Part shown: positions 1 to 7,758 of the stretch, one piece after another
How the letters are laid out: the number at the start of each line of letters is the position of its first letter
Position numbering within the stretch: position 1 is the first letter of the stretch
NCBI RefSeq assembly: GCF_000971985.1
Contig: NZ_KQ040798.1
Span: 423,816 to 487,815, forward strand
Reading direction: 5' to 3'
Origin: Paenibacillus dauci
GTDB lineage: Bacteria; Bacillota; Bacilli; Paenibacillales; Paenibacillaceae
Length of the DNA stretch: 64,000 nucleotides
Program-made: the position numbers and the translations under genes
The notes under the pieces: generated by a model
Told to the model about the DNA's origin: nothing
Seen by the model: only the letters and a program-made list of their open reading frames with translations
The model's database searches: none

Positions 1-632
1 GTGATCCCCGGCAGGCGGCAGTCCGGGGGATTACAATTGCGGCTATCGTGGTAGGCATTCTGTACTTTCTGACGGCTCTGGCAGCTGTCGGTACACAGAG
101 CTATCTGCATGGAGGATCGGACACATCCCTGGTATGGATGATCAGCCAGACACTCGGTTCATGGGGCGCCGTACTGGCAGGTGTAACCGGGTTATTTATC
201 TGTACAGCTACTATTATCGCGTATGTAGGAGCTGCTTCTCGGGTAGCATATGCCATGTCACGGCAAGGTTATGCTCCGCGGTGGATGAGCAGATTGTCCA
301 GTCGGTATCAGACACCTGCAGGCGGGCTGCTTTTCCTGGCTGTATGCTTTGTTATCATACTGCTGCTGTACAGTACTCATATTCTATCGTTATCCGTGCT
401 GATCCAGCTGCCCAATGCTGCATTCATTCTCACTTATCTGGCAGGCTGTGCAGCAGGTATACGGCTACTACGTGGATATCGCTTGGGCGTAATTATCAGC
501 TGGATATCGTTTATCTCAACAGCTGTGATTTTTCCTTTTTCCGGCTGGGCGATTCTGTATCCTTGCATGATCGCTGCAGCTTTTCTGCTGATTATGCGCA
601 GGCGCTCAATAGCTGTTCCGTCATGCGATTGA
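1..632 (+). CDS. APC-type amino acid permease, C-terminal part (5' end outside window)
   Basis: The reading frame is open from base 3 with no start signal, so the gene begins upstream and only about 209 C-terminal residues are seen. The product is very hydrophobic, with about five or six membrane helices separated by short charged loops such as SRVAYAMSRQGYAPRW. That loop, with a Ser/Arg-rich run ahead of PRW, is typical of the cytoplasmic loop of amino acid/polyamine/organocation permeases (YfnA/YjeH-like). It probably moves an amino acid across the cytoplasmic membrane by proton coupling or exchange. The substrate cannot be read from this part. A GTG at 48 lies in frame but sits inside a helix and is not the start. 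The frame ends in a short Arg-rich tail. Confidence 0.75.
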   Translation, partial: DPRQAAVRGITIAAIVVGILYFLTALAAVGTQSYLHGGSDTSLVWMISQTLGSWGAVLAGVTGLFICTATIIAYVGAASRVAYAMSRQGYAPRWMSRLSSRYQTPAGGLLFLAVCFVIILLLYSTHILSLSVLIQLPNAAFILTYLAGCAAGIRLLRGYRLGVIISWISFISTAVIFPFSGWAILYPCMIAAAFLLIMRRRSIAVPSCD

Positions 633-711
633 TTTTCATATACTTTTCACACATCTTTCCCACGGTTCTCACATAATCCACTGGTAAGATGAACTTAAAT
701 CAGCAGCCAGC

Positions 712-786
712 CATTTGAAGTGAGGCAGACGGGCGCGGATACAGTATCGTATCTTCATCCAAGCGCCTGCTCCTTCGCTTCAAATG
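712..786. repeat. Long imperfect inverted repeat
   Basis: Arms CATTTGAAG (712-720) and CTTCAAATG (778-786) are perfect complements. Pairing continues inward with a few mismatches to GGGCGC / AAGCGCC, giving a stem of about 24 bp. There is no T-run on either side, so it is not a normal intrinsic terminator. The right arm contains the ATG at 784, which argues against translation starting there. Confidence 0.6.
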
Positions 787-822
787 ACCGATTGCTTATA
801 TCTTACTAATGAGGTGACTGTA

Positions 823-1392
823 ATGAAAAAATGGTCCAAAAACGCAGCAGCATTGTTAACAGCCGTAACTGTCCTGGGAGGAGCAAGCAGCGTATTCGCC
901 GCTACCCCTGTCGCTACTCCAGCAACACCTGCCAAAAAAGTAGAATCCGCAAAACCAGCAGCAGCTGTAAAAGCGCCGGTAACTTCTAAAACTTCCAGTC
1001 ACAAAGCACCGGTAACCAAGAAAGCACCATCTTCCAAAAAAGCTGCTCATTCCACAGCGAAAAAAGCAACTCATGCTACTAAAACACACAAAACGAAAGC
1101 TGGTAAATCGGCAGCTCACAAAGTAAGAGTACACAAAAAAGCAGCCCACAAAGCCAAACATGTTGCCCATAAAGCAAGAACAACTCACAAAATGGCTGCT
1201 CATCACGCTAAACAAGCGGCTCACAAAGCACGCACCACTCACAAAACAGCAGCCCATAAAGCTAAACAAGCTACACATCTGACTCACAAAACACAAAAAG
1301 CAGCACCAGTAACCCACAAAGCACCTGTTTCCAAAACAACCGGTTCTGCAGCTGCACACAAAACAACTACTCAACCAGCAGCACATAAATAA
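823..1392 (+). CDS. Secreted Lys/His/Ala-rich repeat protein
   Basis: I chose ATG 823 because GAGGTG lies 6 nt upstream and a typical signal peptide follows: MKKWS, a hydrophobic core, then GGASSVFA before the likely cleavage site. An in-frame ATG at 784 lacks a ribosome site and lies in a hairpin. The mature part (about 165 residues) is almost only Ala, Lys, His, Thr and Pro, with repeated AHKA, THK and KKA units. A block AHKARTTHKxAAHxAKQA occurs twice in tandem. It is very basic, has no Cys and has no recognisable fold. The composition recalls histone H1-like tails, but the signal peptide points outside the cell. A wall-bound polycation or metal-binding protein is possible, but this is inference. 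The function is unknown. Confidence 0.75.
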   Translation: MKKWSKNAAALLTAVTVLGGASSVFAATPVATPATPAKKVESAKPAAAVKAPVTSKTSSHKAPVTKKAPSSKKAAHSTAKKATHATKTHKTKAGKSAAHKVRVHKKAAHKAKHVAHKARTTHKMAAHHAKQAAHKARTTHKTAAHKAKQATHLTHKTQKAAPVTHKAPVSKTTGSAAAHKTTTQPAAHK

Positions 1393-1512
1393 AAACAATC
1401 GCAATCCAATTGCGTCACGCTCACACACTTACTCTCCATGATTCATGATTGATTCTCAATGTTCATAATCGGTTCTCAATGGATGTCTGTATGTTAACTA
1501 ATAACCCGCTGC

Positions 1513-1553
1513 AAAAAGACGGAATGCTCTCTTGAAGAGTTTCCGTCTTTTTG
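1513..1553 (+). terminator. Intrinsic terminator
   Basis: Perfect 12-bp arms AAAAAGACGGAA (1513-1524) and TTCCGTCTTTTT (1541-1552) enclose a small inner stem CTCTT/AAGAG. The T-run completes a rho-independent terminator about 120 nt after the Lys/His/Ala-rich gene. Confidence 0.85.
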
Positions 1554-1684
1554 GCATCAAATACGGTCTATAATCAGGAAAAATCTGCTAACTTTGAAAT
1601 GTATTCTGTTCATCTGTTACATTAACATTTACATAGTAGTGGCTCTGCATCATTGGTTTATTTATTTGTAAAGGTGGGCTTGGT

Positions 1685-2446
1685 ATGACCCGTATATTTG
1701 TTGTGGATGATGATCCTTACATCCTTCAGCTAATTAGCAGCTATTTAATAAAAGAACAATATGAAGTATCTTCGTTCGCACATGGCCGGGAACTGCTGGA
1801 GCATGTACGTGCCCTTCAGCCGGATTGTCTGATTCTGGACATTATGATGCCTGGCATCGATGGACTTACCCTGTTGACCGAACTGCGTACTTTTAGCGAA
1901 ATTCCTATTATTATGATCTCGGCACGGGGAGAAGAAGTCGATCGGCTGAATGGACTTGAACTGGGCTGTAATGACTTTCTAAGCAAGCCATTCAACCCCC
2001 GGGAGCTGGTTGCACGGGTCAAAAGTATGCTACGGCTCATTCAGAGCAGCAAACTGGCTGCTGAAGCAGCCGTTCTCTCTTCTTCGGAACATGTGGACGC
2101 TGGCAGTCGTTCAGATCAATTTGCGCCTCAGCAGGCCTCTACTTCTATTCATGCCGGCAATTTGCAGATTTCCGAAGAATTCCGGCAGGTAACGGTACAG
2201 GGACATGAATTATCCCTGACAGCACGAGAATTTGAACTGCTGCTGTTTCTTGCCAATCATCTGCAGCGTCCGTTTAGCCGAGAACAGTTAATCCAGCAAG
2301 TATGGAACTATGACTTTTTCGGTGAAGTGCGTGTTGTCGATGATCTGGTCAAACGAATCCGCAAAAAGCTGGTACAGCATCATTCTACGCTCACAATCGA
2401 TACCGTATGGGGATTCGGCTACAAAGCAGCTGTACATGAATCATGA
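1685..2446 (+). CDS. OmpR/PhoB-family response regulator
   Basis: Receiver domain at residues 1-120, with acidic pocket DDD at 8-10, phospho-acceptor Asp52 in LILDIMMPG, and the conserved Lys in FLSKPFNPRE. A Ser-rich linker (about 125-155) leads to a C-terminal winged helix ending GFGYKA, typical of OmpR-type DNA binding. AAAGGTGGG lies just ahead of the ATG. The last four bases (ATGA) overlap the start of the adjacent histidine kinase, so the two are translationally coupled and form one two-component system. The signal and target genes are not evident. Nearby candidates are the secreted repeat protein upstream or the SunI-like gene downstream, but nothing in the sequence proves either. Confidence 0.92.
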   Translation: MTRIFVVDDDPYILQLISSYLIKEQYEVSSFAHGRELLEHVRALQPDCLILDIMMPGIDGLTLLTELRTFSEIPIIMISARGEEVDRLNGLELGCNDFLSKPFNPRELVARVKSMLRLIQSSKLAAEAAVLSSSEHVDAGSRSDQFAPQQASTSIHAGNLQISEEFRQVTVQGHELSLTAREFELLLFLANHLQRPFSREQLIQQVWNYDFFGEVRVVDDLVKRIRKKLVQHHSTLTIDTVWGFGYKAAVHES

Positions 2447-3786
2447 AAACGATCCGCAGCAAAATGCTGCTGGCACTGTGTGCAGGCATGCTGGTGACTG
2501 TCGCGATTACCGTGCTGTTATTTATCCGATTGATTGATGATTTGCTGCTGAATCAGGTCAAGCATCAGCTCAATGAACAGACGATCAAAGCCGTTCATTT
2601 GCTGAATACCAATGACATCGATAGTCTGGATAGCGACAGCTTCCGCTTTTTTATCAAAGATACACTCTTTTATGCCGATTATTTTGTGCTGGATACGCAG
2701 AATAAAGTGGTAGCTTCCAGTAATGCCGAGGAAGTGGGTACTCAAATGAATGGTTTTTCGGCCAATCGGGAAGGCATTATGCAGCTCCATAACACCAAGG
2801 TACTGTACAGTGAAGCCCGGCTGATTCATCAGCCTTTTCGGGTGATTCTGTATTCACCTCTTTCTTCCCTGCGAGCGCTGTATATTCCACTCCTGCGTAC
2901 CACACTGCTGTCGATAGCCGCCAGTTTTATTGTTATTTTGCTGATCGGTTTGTTCGCAGTGTGGCGTATGGTACAACCGCTGAACCGGTTAAAGGAAGCG
3001 GTAAGCACCTATGAGCCCCATCGCATGACCAAAGAGCCTTTTTTGCAGGCCGATCATACCGAGATTGGTGAACTGATCAGCACTTTTCAACTGATGGCTG
3101 ATCGGCTGCAGCTTCATCATCGGCACCAACTGGAATTTCTGCAGAATGTATCCCATGAATTGAAGACTCCGCTGATGTCTATCCAGGGGTATGTGTATGC
3201 TATACAGGATCAGGTACTGCCGACAGAGCAAGGACTTCATATTATCTCTACCCAGTCCCAGCGCCTGATCGATATGGTGAGTAAATTGCTGCAGCTGTCC
3301 CGACTGGAGAGCGTTGATGAAGAATGGCCGGTTACTCGGGTTGATCTGCGCAGCATGCTTGAAGAAGCGGCATATTTGCTACAGCCAGGCGCCCAGCAAC
3401 AGCAGATCGAGCTGCAGGTACAGGGAGAATCGTTAACTGTTGATATCGCGGCAGAGCAGTTATTTCAGGTGCTGTTGAATCTGCTGCAAAATGCGGTCCG
3501 GCATACTGCCGGGCATGTCATGCTTTCTCTGGAACAACCGGAGCAGCAGCAGATAGACTGGATGATTCATGTAGATGATGACGGGTCAGGGATTGCAGCC
3601 GAAGAACAGGAGTATATTTTCCAGCGGTATTATGCCGGGACCAACGGAGTGACCGGTCTGGGGCTGGCGATCAGCAGTCAGATTGCTTCCCGGCTGAATG
3701 CTGAATTGGTATACGCTACTTCGCCAATGGGAGGTGCTCGCTTCACCCTGATCCATTATCGGACAGACCCCGCTTCTACGGTATAA
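2443..3786 (+). CDS. Membrane sensor histidine kinase
   Basis: 447 residues, partner of the preceding regulator (ATGA overlap). Order: TM1 at about 8-30, an extracellular sensor of about 120 residues, TM2 at about 148-172, a HAMP linker, then a HisKA domain with phospho-acceptor His238 in NVSHELKTPL. The HATPase domain has the N box (NLLQNAVRHT), a G1 motif (DDDGSGI) and a G2 motif (TGLGLAI). All residues needed for autophosphorylation are present. The sensor region has no motif I recognise, so the stimulus is unknown. No convincing terminator was seen directly after the stop. Confidence 0.92.
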   Translation: MKTIRSKMLLALCAGMLVTVAITVLLFIRLIDDLLLNQVKHQLNEQTIKAVHLLNTNDIDSLDSDSFRFFIKDTLFYADYFVLDTQNKVVASSNAEEVGTQMNGFSANREGIMQLHNTKVLYSEARLIHQPFRVILYSPLSSLRALYIPLLRTTLLSIAASFIVILLIGLFAVWRMVQPLNRLKEAVSTYEPHRMTKEPFLQADHTEIGELISTFQLMADRLQLHHRHQLEFLQNVSHELKTPLMSIQGYVYAIQDQVLPTEQGLHIISTQSQRLIDMVSKLLQLSRLESVDEEWPVTRVDLRSMLEEAAYLLQPGAQQQQIELQVQGESLTVDIAAEQLFQVLLNLLQNAVRHTAGHVMLSLEQPEQQQIDWMIHVDDDGSGIAAEEQEYIFQRYYAGTNGVTGLGLAISSQIASRLNAELVYATSPMGGARFTLIHYRTDPASTV

Positions 3787-3792
3787 AGTTGC

Positions 3793-3820
3793 TTGACACC
3801 ACGGCAGGATTGGGTAATCT
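3793..3820 (+). promoter_or_regulatory. Candidate sigma-A promoter for the SunI-like gene
   Basis: A perfect -35 TTGACA (3793-3798) is followed after 16 nt by TAATCT, a weak -10. It lies in the gap after the histidine kinase and about 115 nt before the next start codon. Tentative because the -10 is poor. Confidence 0.3.
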
Positions 3821-3932
3821 AATGGTATAGAGGCTGTATGATCATTGCTGGGACATTTGGTGTCATTCATTGATTAGATAGTCTCTATATGTTTATACAG
3901 TGTCTCTATTACATGGAAAAGGAGGAATTACG

Positions 3933-4211
3933 ATGTCTGGTATCCGAGTTGCCCGTGATGAAGAACAGTTGGTCATTGGTTGGCAGCAGTCCAAGATTGA
4001 GATCCCTCTCGGTGAGGCCGTCCATGTCGCTATTGATCCTGATGTTTTTATTCCCGATGAACATCCAGCATTGATCAAATGTCCCTATGGTACCCGGGAA
4101 CGAGTTATTGTGCAGACGTCGCCGGATACGTTTCTTATCGTAAATGACAAGTCGATTTCAGCCATGAATAAGTCTCAATCCGGTATCGGCAGTTGGAGAA
4201 CACCAATTTGA
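3933..4211 (+). CDS. SunI/YnzG-like small protein
   Basis: The start at ATG 3933 is set by AAAGGAGGAATT immediately upstream; an earlier in-frame ATG at 3900 has no such site. The 92-residue product has the pattern of the SunI/YnzG family: a beta-rich start (VIGWQQSKIEIPLGEA), then YGTRERVIVQTSPDTFLIV and a short helix. In B. subtilis SunI protects the producer against sublancin 168, while YnzG-type members have no assigned role. There is no signal peptide and no clear membrane segment, unlike membrane-tethered SunI. No bacteriocin precursor or exporter is seen nearby, so an immunity role here is only inference. The family call is from pattern recognition. Confidence 0.65.
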   Translation: MSGIRVARDEEQLVIGWQQSKIEIPLGEAVHVAIDPDVFIPDEHPALIKCPYGTRERVIVQTSPDTFLIVNDKSISAMNKSQSGIGSWRTPI

Positions 4212-4751
4212 ATAGTAGATGCAGCCTGATCTTTCTATTTCATTATTATTCCCGATCTGTTTTATAATCCGTTTTATGATTTCTTTTCAGTCCGGCAGAC
4301 AGACGGTTATGATCAGCTTGAAACTGACGCAGCCGCCTGTCTGCCTACGGGCTGAATCGCCATTTTATCAGATTCTTCTGCCGCTATGGGCAAATGATGC
4401 TGAATAAAAAGCGTATGAATATGCCCTGTTGTTTCGTTGCCGCAGCATAAGCCAAGTACATAGAAGATCACTGACCTGCTATGGATATCCTGTACGTCAT
4501 CTGTTATCATGGGTGCGTATGCGATCAACAGACTCCCTCGAAGCTCCAGAATCTTCACGGGAAGATGCGGCAGAACCAACTTCTGTTTTTGAATGAGTAG
4601 ATTGGGTAAATTAACAGTGTTTCAACCTGGGCGCATATTCAGTTATGCTGACTGGCTAAGTTGATGGCTGTACATCCAATCCATACCTCTCATCTACGAC
4701 ATCAACGATATCCATACACCCACACTCATTGACAACAGGGGGTAACCAAAT
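4212..4751. other. Intergenic region upstream of speD
   Basis: 540 bases without a convincing gene. A minus-strand frame (4313-4579) is open for 88 codons but starts at TTG with no ribosome site, and I do not believe it codes. No terminator or riboswitch was recognised. The last 20 bases contain the speD ribosome site (AGGGGGT). Confidence 0.5.
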
Positions 4752-5570
4752 ATGGGGTTAACCAAGCAAGAACGTATCCAACTTCACAACTTTAATAACC
4801 TGACCAAATCACTCAGCTTCAATATGTACGATATCTGCTATACCCGTACCAAAGAGGAGCGGGAAGCTTATCTGGAATATATTGACGAGCAGTACAATGC
4901 CGATCGTCTGAGCAAAATTCTGACCAACGTATCGGATATTATCGGAGCTCACGTACTGAATGTAGCCAAGCAGGATTATGTACCTCAGGGTGCCAGCGTA
5001 ACGATGCTGATCTCCGAAGGACCGGTCGAGACAGCGCCGAATGCTTCATTTGAAGAATCTCCGGGTCCACTGCCGGAACATGTGCTGATGCATCTGGACA
5101 AGAGCCATATTACCGTGCATACGTATCCTGAGTATCACCCGGATGAAGGTATCAGTACTTTCCGTGCGGATATTGATGTATCGACGTGTGGTGAGATTTC
5201 CCCGCTCAAAGCATTGAACTTTATGATCCATTCCTTTGACACGGATATTATGACGATGGATTACCGGGTACGCGGCTTTACGCGTGATATAGAAGGTCAC
5301 AAGCTGTTTATCGATCATGATATCAGCTCCATTCAGAATTTCATTCCGGATGAAGTACAGGATATGTATCACATGATTGATGTGAACGTATACCAGGAAA
5401 ATATTTTCCATACCAAATGTAAACTCAAAAAATTCGATCTGGATAACTATCTGTTTGGCTATACCAAAGAATCTTTGTCGCAAGAAGAACAGGAACAGAT
5501 CACCAAACGATTGACCCGCGAAATGGATGAGATCTATTACGCCAAAAATATGGATGATAAGGATGAGTAA
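4752..5570 (+). CDS. speD: S-adenosylmethionine decarboxylase proenzyme, E. coli type
   Basis: 272 residues, close to the 264 of E. coli SpeD and about twice the length of the B. subtilis-type enzyme. The proenzyme self-cleaves to give a pyruvoyl group; the site is Ser118 in [13 protein letters not shown]. Downstream blocks [26 protein letters not shown] and [12 protein letters not shown] match the class 1A family closely. It makes decarboxylated SAM, the aminopropyl donor for spermidine. No spermidine synthase gene is adjacent. The start is supported by AGGGGGTAACCAA before the ATG. A hairpin about 85 nt after the stop probably ends the transcript, so the gene looks monocistronic. Confidence 0.95.
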   Translation: MGLTKQERIQLHNFNNLTKSLSFNMYDICYTRTKEEREAYLEYIDEQYNADRLSKILTNVSDIIGAHVLNVAKQDYVPQGASVTMLISEGPVETAPNASFEESPGPLPEHVLMHLDKSHITVHTYPEYHPDEGISTFRADIDVSTCGEISPLKALNFMIHSFDTDIMTMDYRVRGFTRDIEGHKLFIDHDISSIQNFIPDEVQDMYHMIDVNVYQENIFHTKCKLKKFDLDNYLFGYTKESLSQEEQEQITKRLTREMDEIYYAKNMDDKDE

Positions 5571-5654
5571 GAAGGCATCAGCCTATAGTGACTGATGTGC
5601 AAAATCACGAAGATTATCGTGAAGCACAATTCTTCTCTACCTTGTTCCAGTGCA

Positions 5655-5687
5655 AAGTCTCTGTGCTCCTGATGGACACAGAGACTT
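5655..5687 (+). terminator. Hairpin terminator after speD
   Basis: Perfect 11-bp arms AAGTCTCTGTG and CACAGAGACTT with an 11-nt loop. The following T content is modest (CATTACTTTCC), so termination may be partial. Confidence 0.65.
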
Positions 5688-5702
5688 CATTACTTTCCCC
5701 TC

Positions 5703-5730
5703 ATGGACACCAACTTCAAGCGGTGTCCAT
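5703..5730. repeat. Short palindrome
   Basis: ATGGACACC (5703-5711) pairs with GGTGTCCAT (5722-5730), 10-nt loop, followed by TTTGACG. It could be a second terminator for speD. It lies between convergent genes. Confidence 0.45.
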
Positions 5731-5818
5731 TTTGACGTGTTCCTAATAGGATAACCACTTTATAAAGAAGCTTTGGTTACTATCCTGTTATTCGCTAATC
5801 CAGCAGCTTTATAGAATT

Positions 5819-6871
5819 TTATACATCAGGCTTGTAGGGTCCAATCACATACACCTTGATACCTGATTTTCGTCCAAATGAACGCGCTGCATCCAGCTTG
5901 TCCATATAAATGTCTATTTTGCTTCCTTTGATAGCACTGCCCGTATCTTCTGCCTTACGGTAGCCTACGCCCTCGATATACATCCACCAACCCATAGGGA
6001 TCACTGTTGGATCTACCGATACAGTCTGTCCTTCCTTCACAATGGCTCCGGAAGCTGTTACACCATATCCGCTTTCTCCCGGCTGCTTGCCTGTACTTTC
6101 TACACCGGCTGTATATGCTGTCAGTTCAGCTGCCAGCTCGTATCGATACGATTTCACCGGGTTGACTGGATAATTCCCTTCACCTGACAAAGCCTGCAGA
6201 TGGGCTGTCGATACGGAAGATTCCGATCGATCCGAACGGCTGCGCTCTTGTTCCACTGGATTCGCTTGATCTACTTGATCCACTTGATCCGCTGGATTCG
6301 CTGGAGTATCTGTCTGCATCGGTATAATTGGTTTGTTCTTCGCAGGTAATCTGGTTCCTATAGCAATAACCTGCGCAGTGTATGGTTGTATCATCTGCTG
6401 GTCAATTATCCGCTCGGATACGGTCATTCCATCATTCCTACCTGCCAACCGGATGATTCGGATTGTACCATTTTGGCCTGTCTGGATTATCTGCTGCTGT
6501 CCTTGATCCAAACTGGCATCCTGATAATATACCGTTTCATAAGGAACAGATTGCAGTGCAGCAGTCTTCTGATGTGCGACTCTCGTAATACGGATCGTCA
6601 TCCGGTTATGCAGCGGTGTATCTGCCTGCGGCTGCAGCAAATCATCCGCTGCCAGCTCGATATGCTGCTGACGAAGGACATCACCGACTGTATCTCCATG
6701 GGTACGAATACTGTAAGTATTCCCATCCGCAAGTACCGAGACTACAGACATTTCCAGAGACTTCTCCTGCTGTCCCATACCGAAATAAATATATAGCCCC
6801 ATCACCGCTATCAGAAATAGAGCACCGGTACACAGCAATATTGGCTTTAGCAGAGGGTAACGATAATGCAT
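5819..6871 (-). CDS. YabE-like cell-wall protein: DUF348, G5 and 3D domains
   Basis: The start is the ATG at 6871, 8 nt after AAGGAG; an upstream in-frame GTG overlaps that site. The product is 350 residues. A membrane anchor or uncleaved signal (about 12-32) is followed by a ubiquitin-like DUF348 domain (about 42-90), a G5-like domain (about 92-165), a low-complexity linker rich in NP/DQVDQ, and a C-terminal 3D domain (about 250-350). The three Asp of the 3D fold are seen in VDPTVIP, AEDTGSAI and KIDIYM. The 3D domain resembles the lytic transglycosylase fold, and YabE and RpfB relatives act on peptidoglycan. It is therefore likely to be an exported muralytic or stationary-phase wall-remodelling protein. 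It stands alone on this strand between terminators. Confidence 0.88.
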   Translation of the reverse strand: MHYRYPLLKPILLCTGALFLIAVMGLYIYFGMGQQEKSLEMSVVSVLADGNTYSIRTHGDTVGDVLRQQHIELAADDLLQPQADTPLHNRMTIRITRVAHQKTAALQSVPYETVYYQDASLDQGQQQIIQTGQNGTIRIIRLAGRNDGMTVSERIIDQQMIQPYTAQVIAIGTRLPAKNKPIIPMQTDTPANPADQVDQVDQANPVEQERSRSDRSESSVSTAHLQALSGEGNYPVNPVKSYRYELAAELTAYTAGVESTGKQPGESGYGVTASGAIVKEGQTVSVDPTVIPMGWWMYIEGVGYRKAEDTGSAIKGSKIDIYMDKLDAARSFGRKSGIKVYVIGPYKPDV

Positions 6872-6892
6872 GATACTAACTCCTTCCACAAC

Positions 6893-6933
6893 AAAAAAGC
6901 ACCAGAATCCCCATAGCGAGGAGTCTGGTGCTT
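6893..6933 (-). terminator. Intrinsic terminator of the cyclodeaminase-family gene
   Basis: 10-bp perfect arms AAGCACCAGA and TCTGGTGCTT; on the minus strand the stem is followed by a run of T. It separates the gene at 6993-7637 from the YabE-like gene downstream. Confidence 0.85.
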
Positions 6934-6992
6934 CCAGTTCCGAATCATTTATTTTCTATAGTATAGCTGCAAAAAGATCATTTGCCAACCGA

Positions 6993-7637
6993 TTAGATAA
7001 CACGTGCCAGAATCCGGGATTGCACTTGTTCCAGAAGCGCCATCCGTCGTTCATTGACCTTGTCCATCAGTTCGGTACATTGCTGTTCATAAATTGCTCG
7101 TTGCTCTGCATTTTGCAGGGTAACCAGATTAATCTGCACCGTCAGCATCGAGGCCCGTGCAGCCGCTTCAAACAGGATAATGCCAATTCCGATATCGGAT
7201 AACACAGTATGATTGCATACTTCAATCAGCGGAGCTGCACTATACAGCCCGTATAGACAACACTCCATCAACTGCAAAGGAGTATCGATCGCCTGAATTT
7301 TCGTATCATATACAGTCTCCTGGCGCTGCTCTTGTTGTTCAGGCGTACGATGCGGCATCCGCAGGGCTTCGATATACTGGCCAAACGCTTCGATATCCTT
7401 GGCCATCAACCATTCGCAAGCAGAAGATATGTACTCCATATCCTGCAGTGCCTGAGCGACATGCTGTTCAATCTGTTCATATCCTTCTCCCTGTGAAAAG
7501 TTGGCTGTCATCGAAGTCATCGCTGCACCAAGTGCTGCGACAATCGAGGATACACTGCCGCCTCCCGGGGTAGGCTCCGATCTGGCAAGCTGTTCCATAA
7601 TTCTGCGTAGAGGCTCATCCCATGATACTGTATTCAT
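6993..7637 (-). CDS. Cyclodeaminase/cyclohydrolase family protein
   Basis: 214 residues from ATG 7637, which follows GGAGGG by 6 nt; two upstream in-frame ATGs overlap this site. The N-terminal motif PTPGGGSVSSIVAALGAAMT is the hallmark of the formiminotetrahydrofolate cyclodeaminase / methenyl-THF cyclohydrolase (FchA) family, an all-helical fold. Members interconvert 5-formimino- or 5,10-methenyl-tetrahydrofolate with 10-formyl-THF. No hutI or ftcD gene is adjacent, so the substrate is uncertain. It is probably cytoplasmic, as there is no signal peptide. It lies directly downstream of the hybrid kinase on the same strand with a 121-nt gap. Confidence 0.85.
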   Translation of the reverse strand: MNTVSWDEPLRRIMEQLARSEPTPGGGSVSSIVAALGAAMTSMTANFSQGEGYEQIEQHVAQALQDMEYISSACEWLMAKDIEAFGQYIEALRMPHRTPEQQEQRQETVYDTKIQAIDTPLQLMECCLYGLYSAAPLIEVCNHTVLSDIGIGIILFEAAARASMLTVQINLVTLQNAEQRAIYEQQCTELMDKVNERRMALLEQVQSRILARVI

Positions 7638-7758
7638 CCCGATCCCTCCCATAATCACTGCCTGGTCTTTCTGTATGTTACTTACCCGTTTTCCCCGAAT
7701 AGAACATCTTTCCTCTCAAAAACCAGCGACAGGCGCATTAGGTGGTATACATGCTTTA

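Noticed and set aside
856..1428. 190-codon open frame opposite the Lys/His/Ala-rich gene
   Set aside because: The repetitive codon use of the plus-strand gene removes stops from the other strand. The product is a Cys/Phe run without a start signal.
4313..4579. 88-codon minus-strand frame in the speD upstream region
   Set aside because: It starts at TTG with no ribosome site, and I recognise no homolog. It could be a decayed gene but the evidence is too thin.
5703..5730. GGACACC/GGTGTCC palindrome as a possible insertion-sequence end
   Set aside because: No transposase, second end or target duplication is visible. More likely a second terminator.
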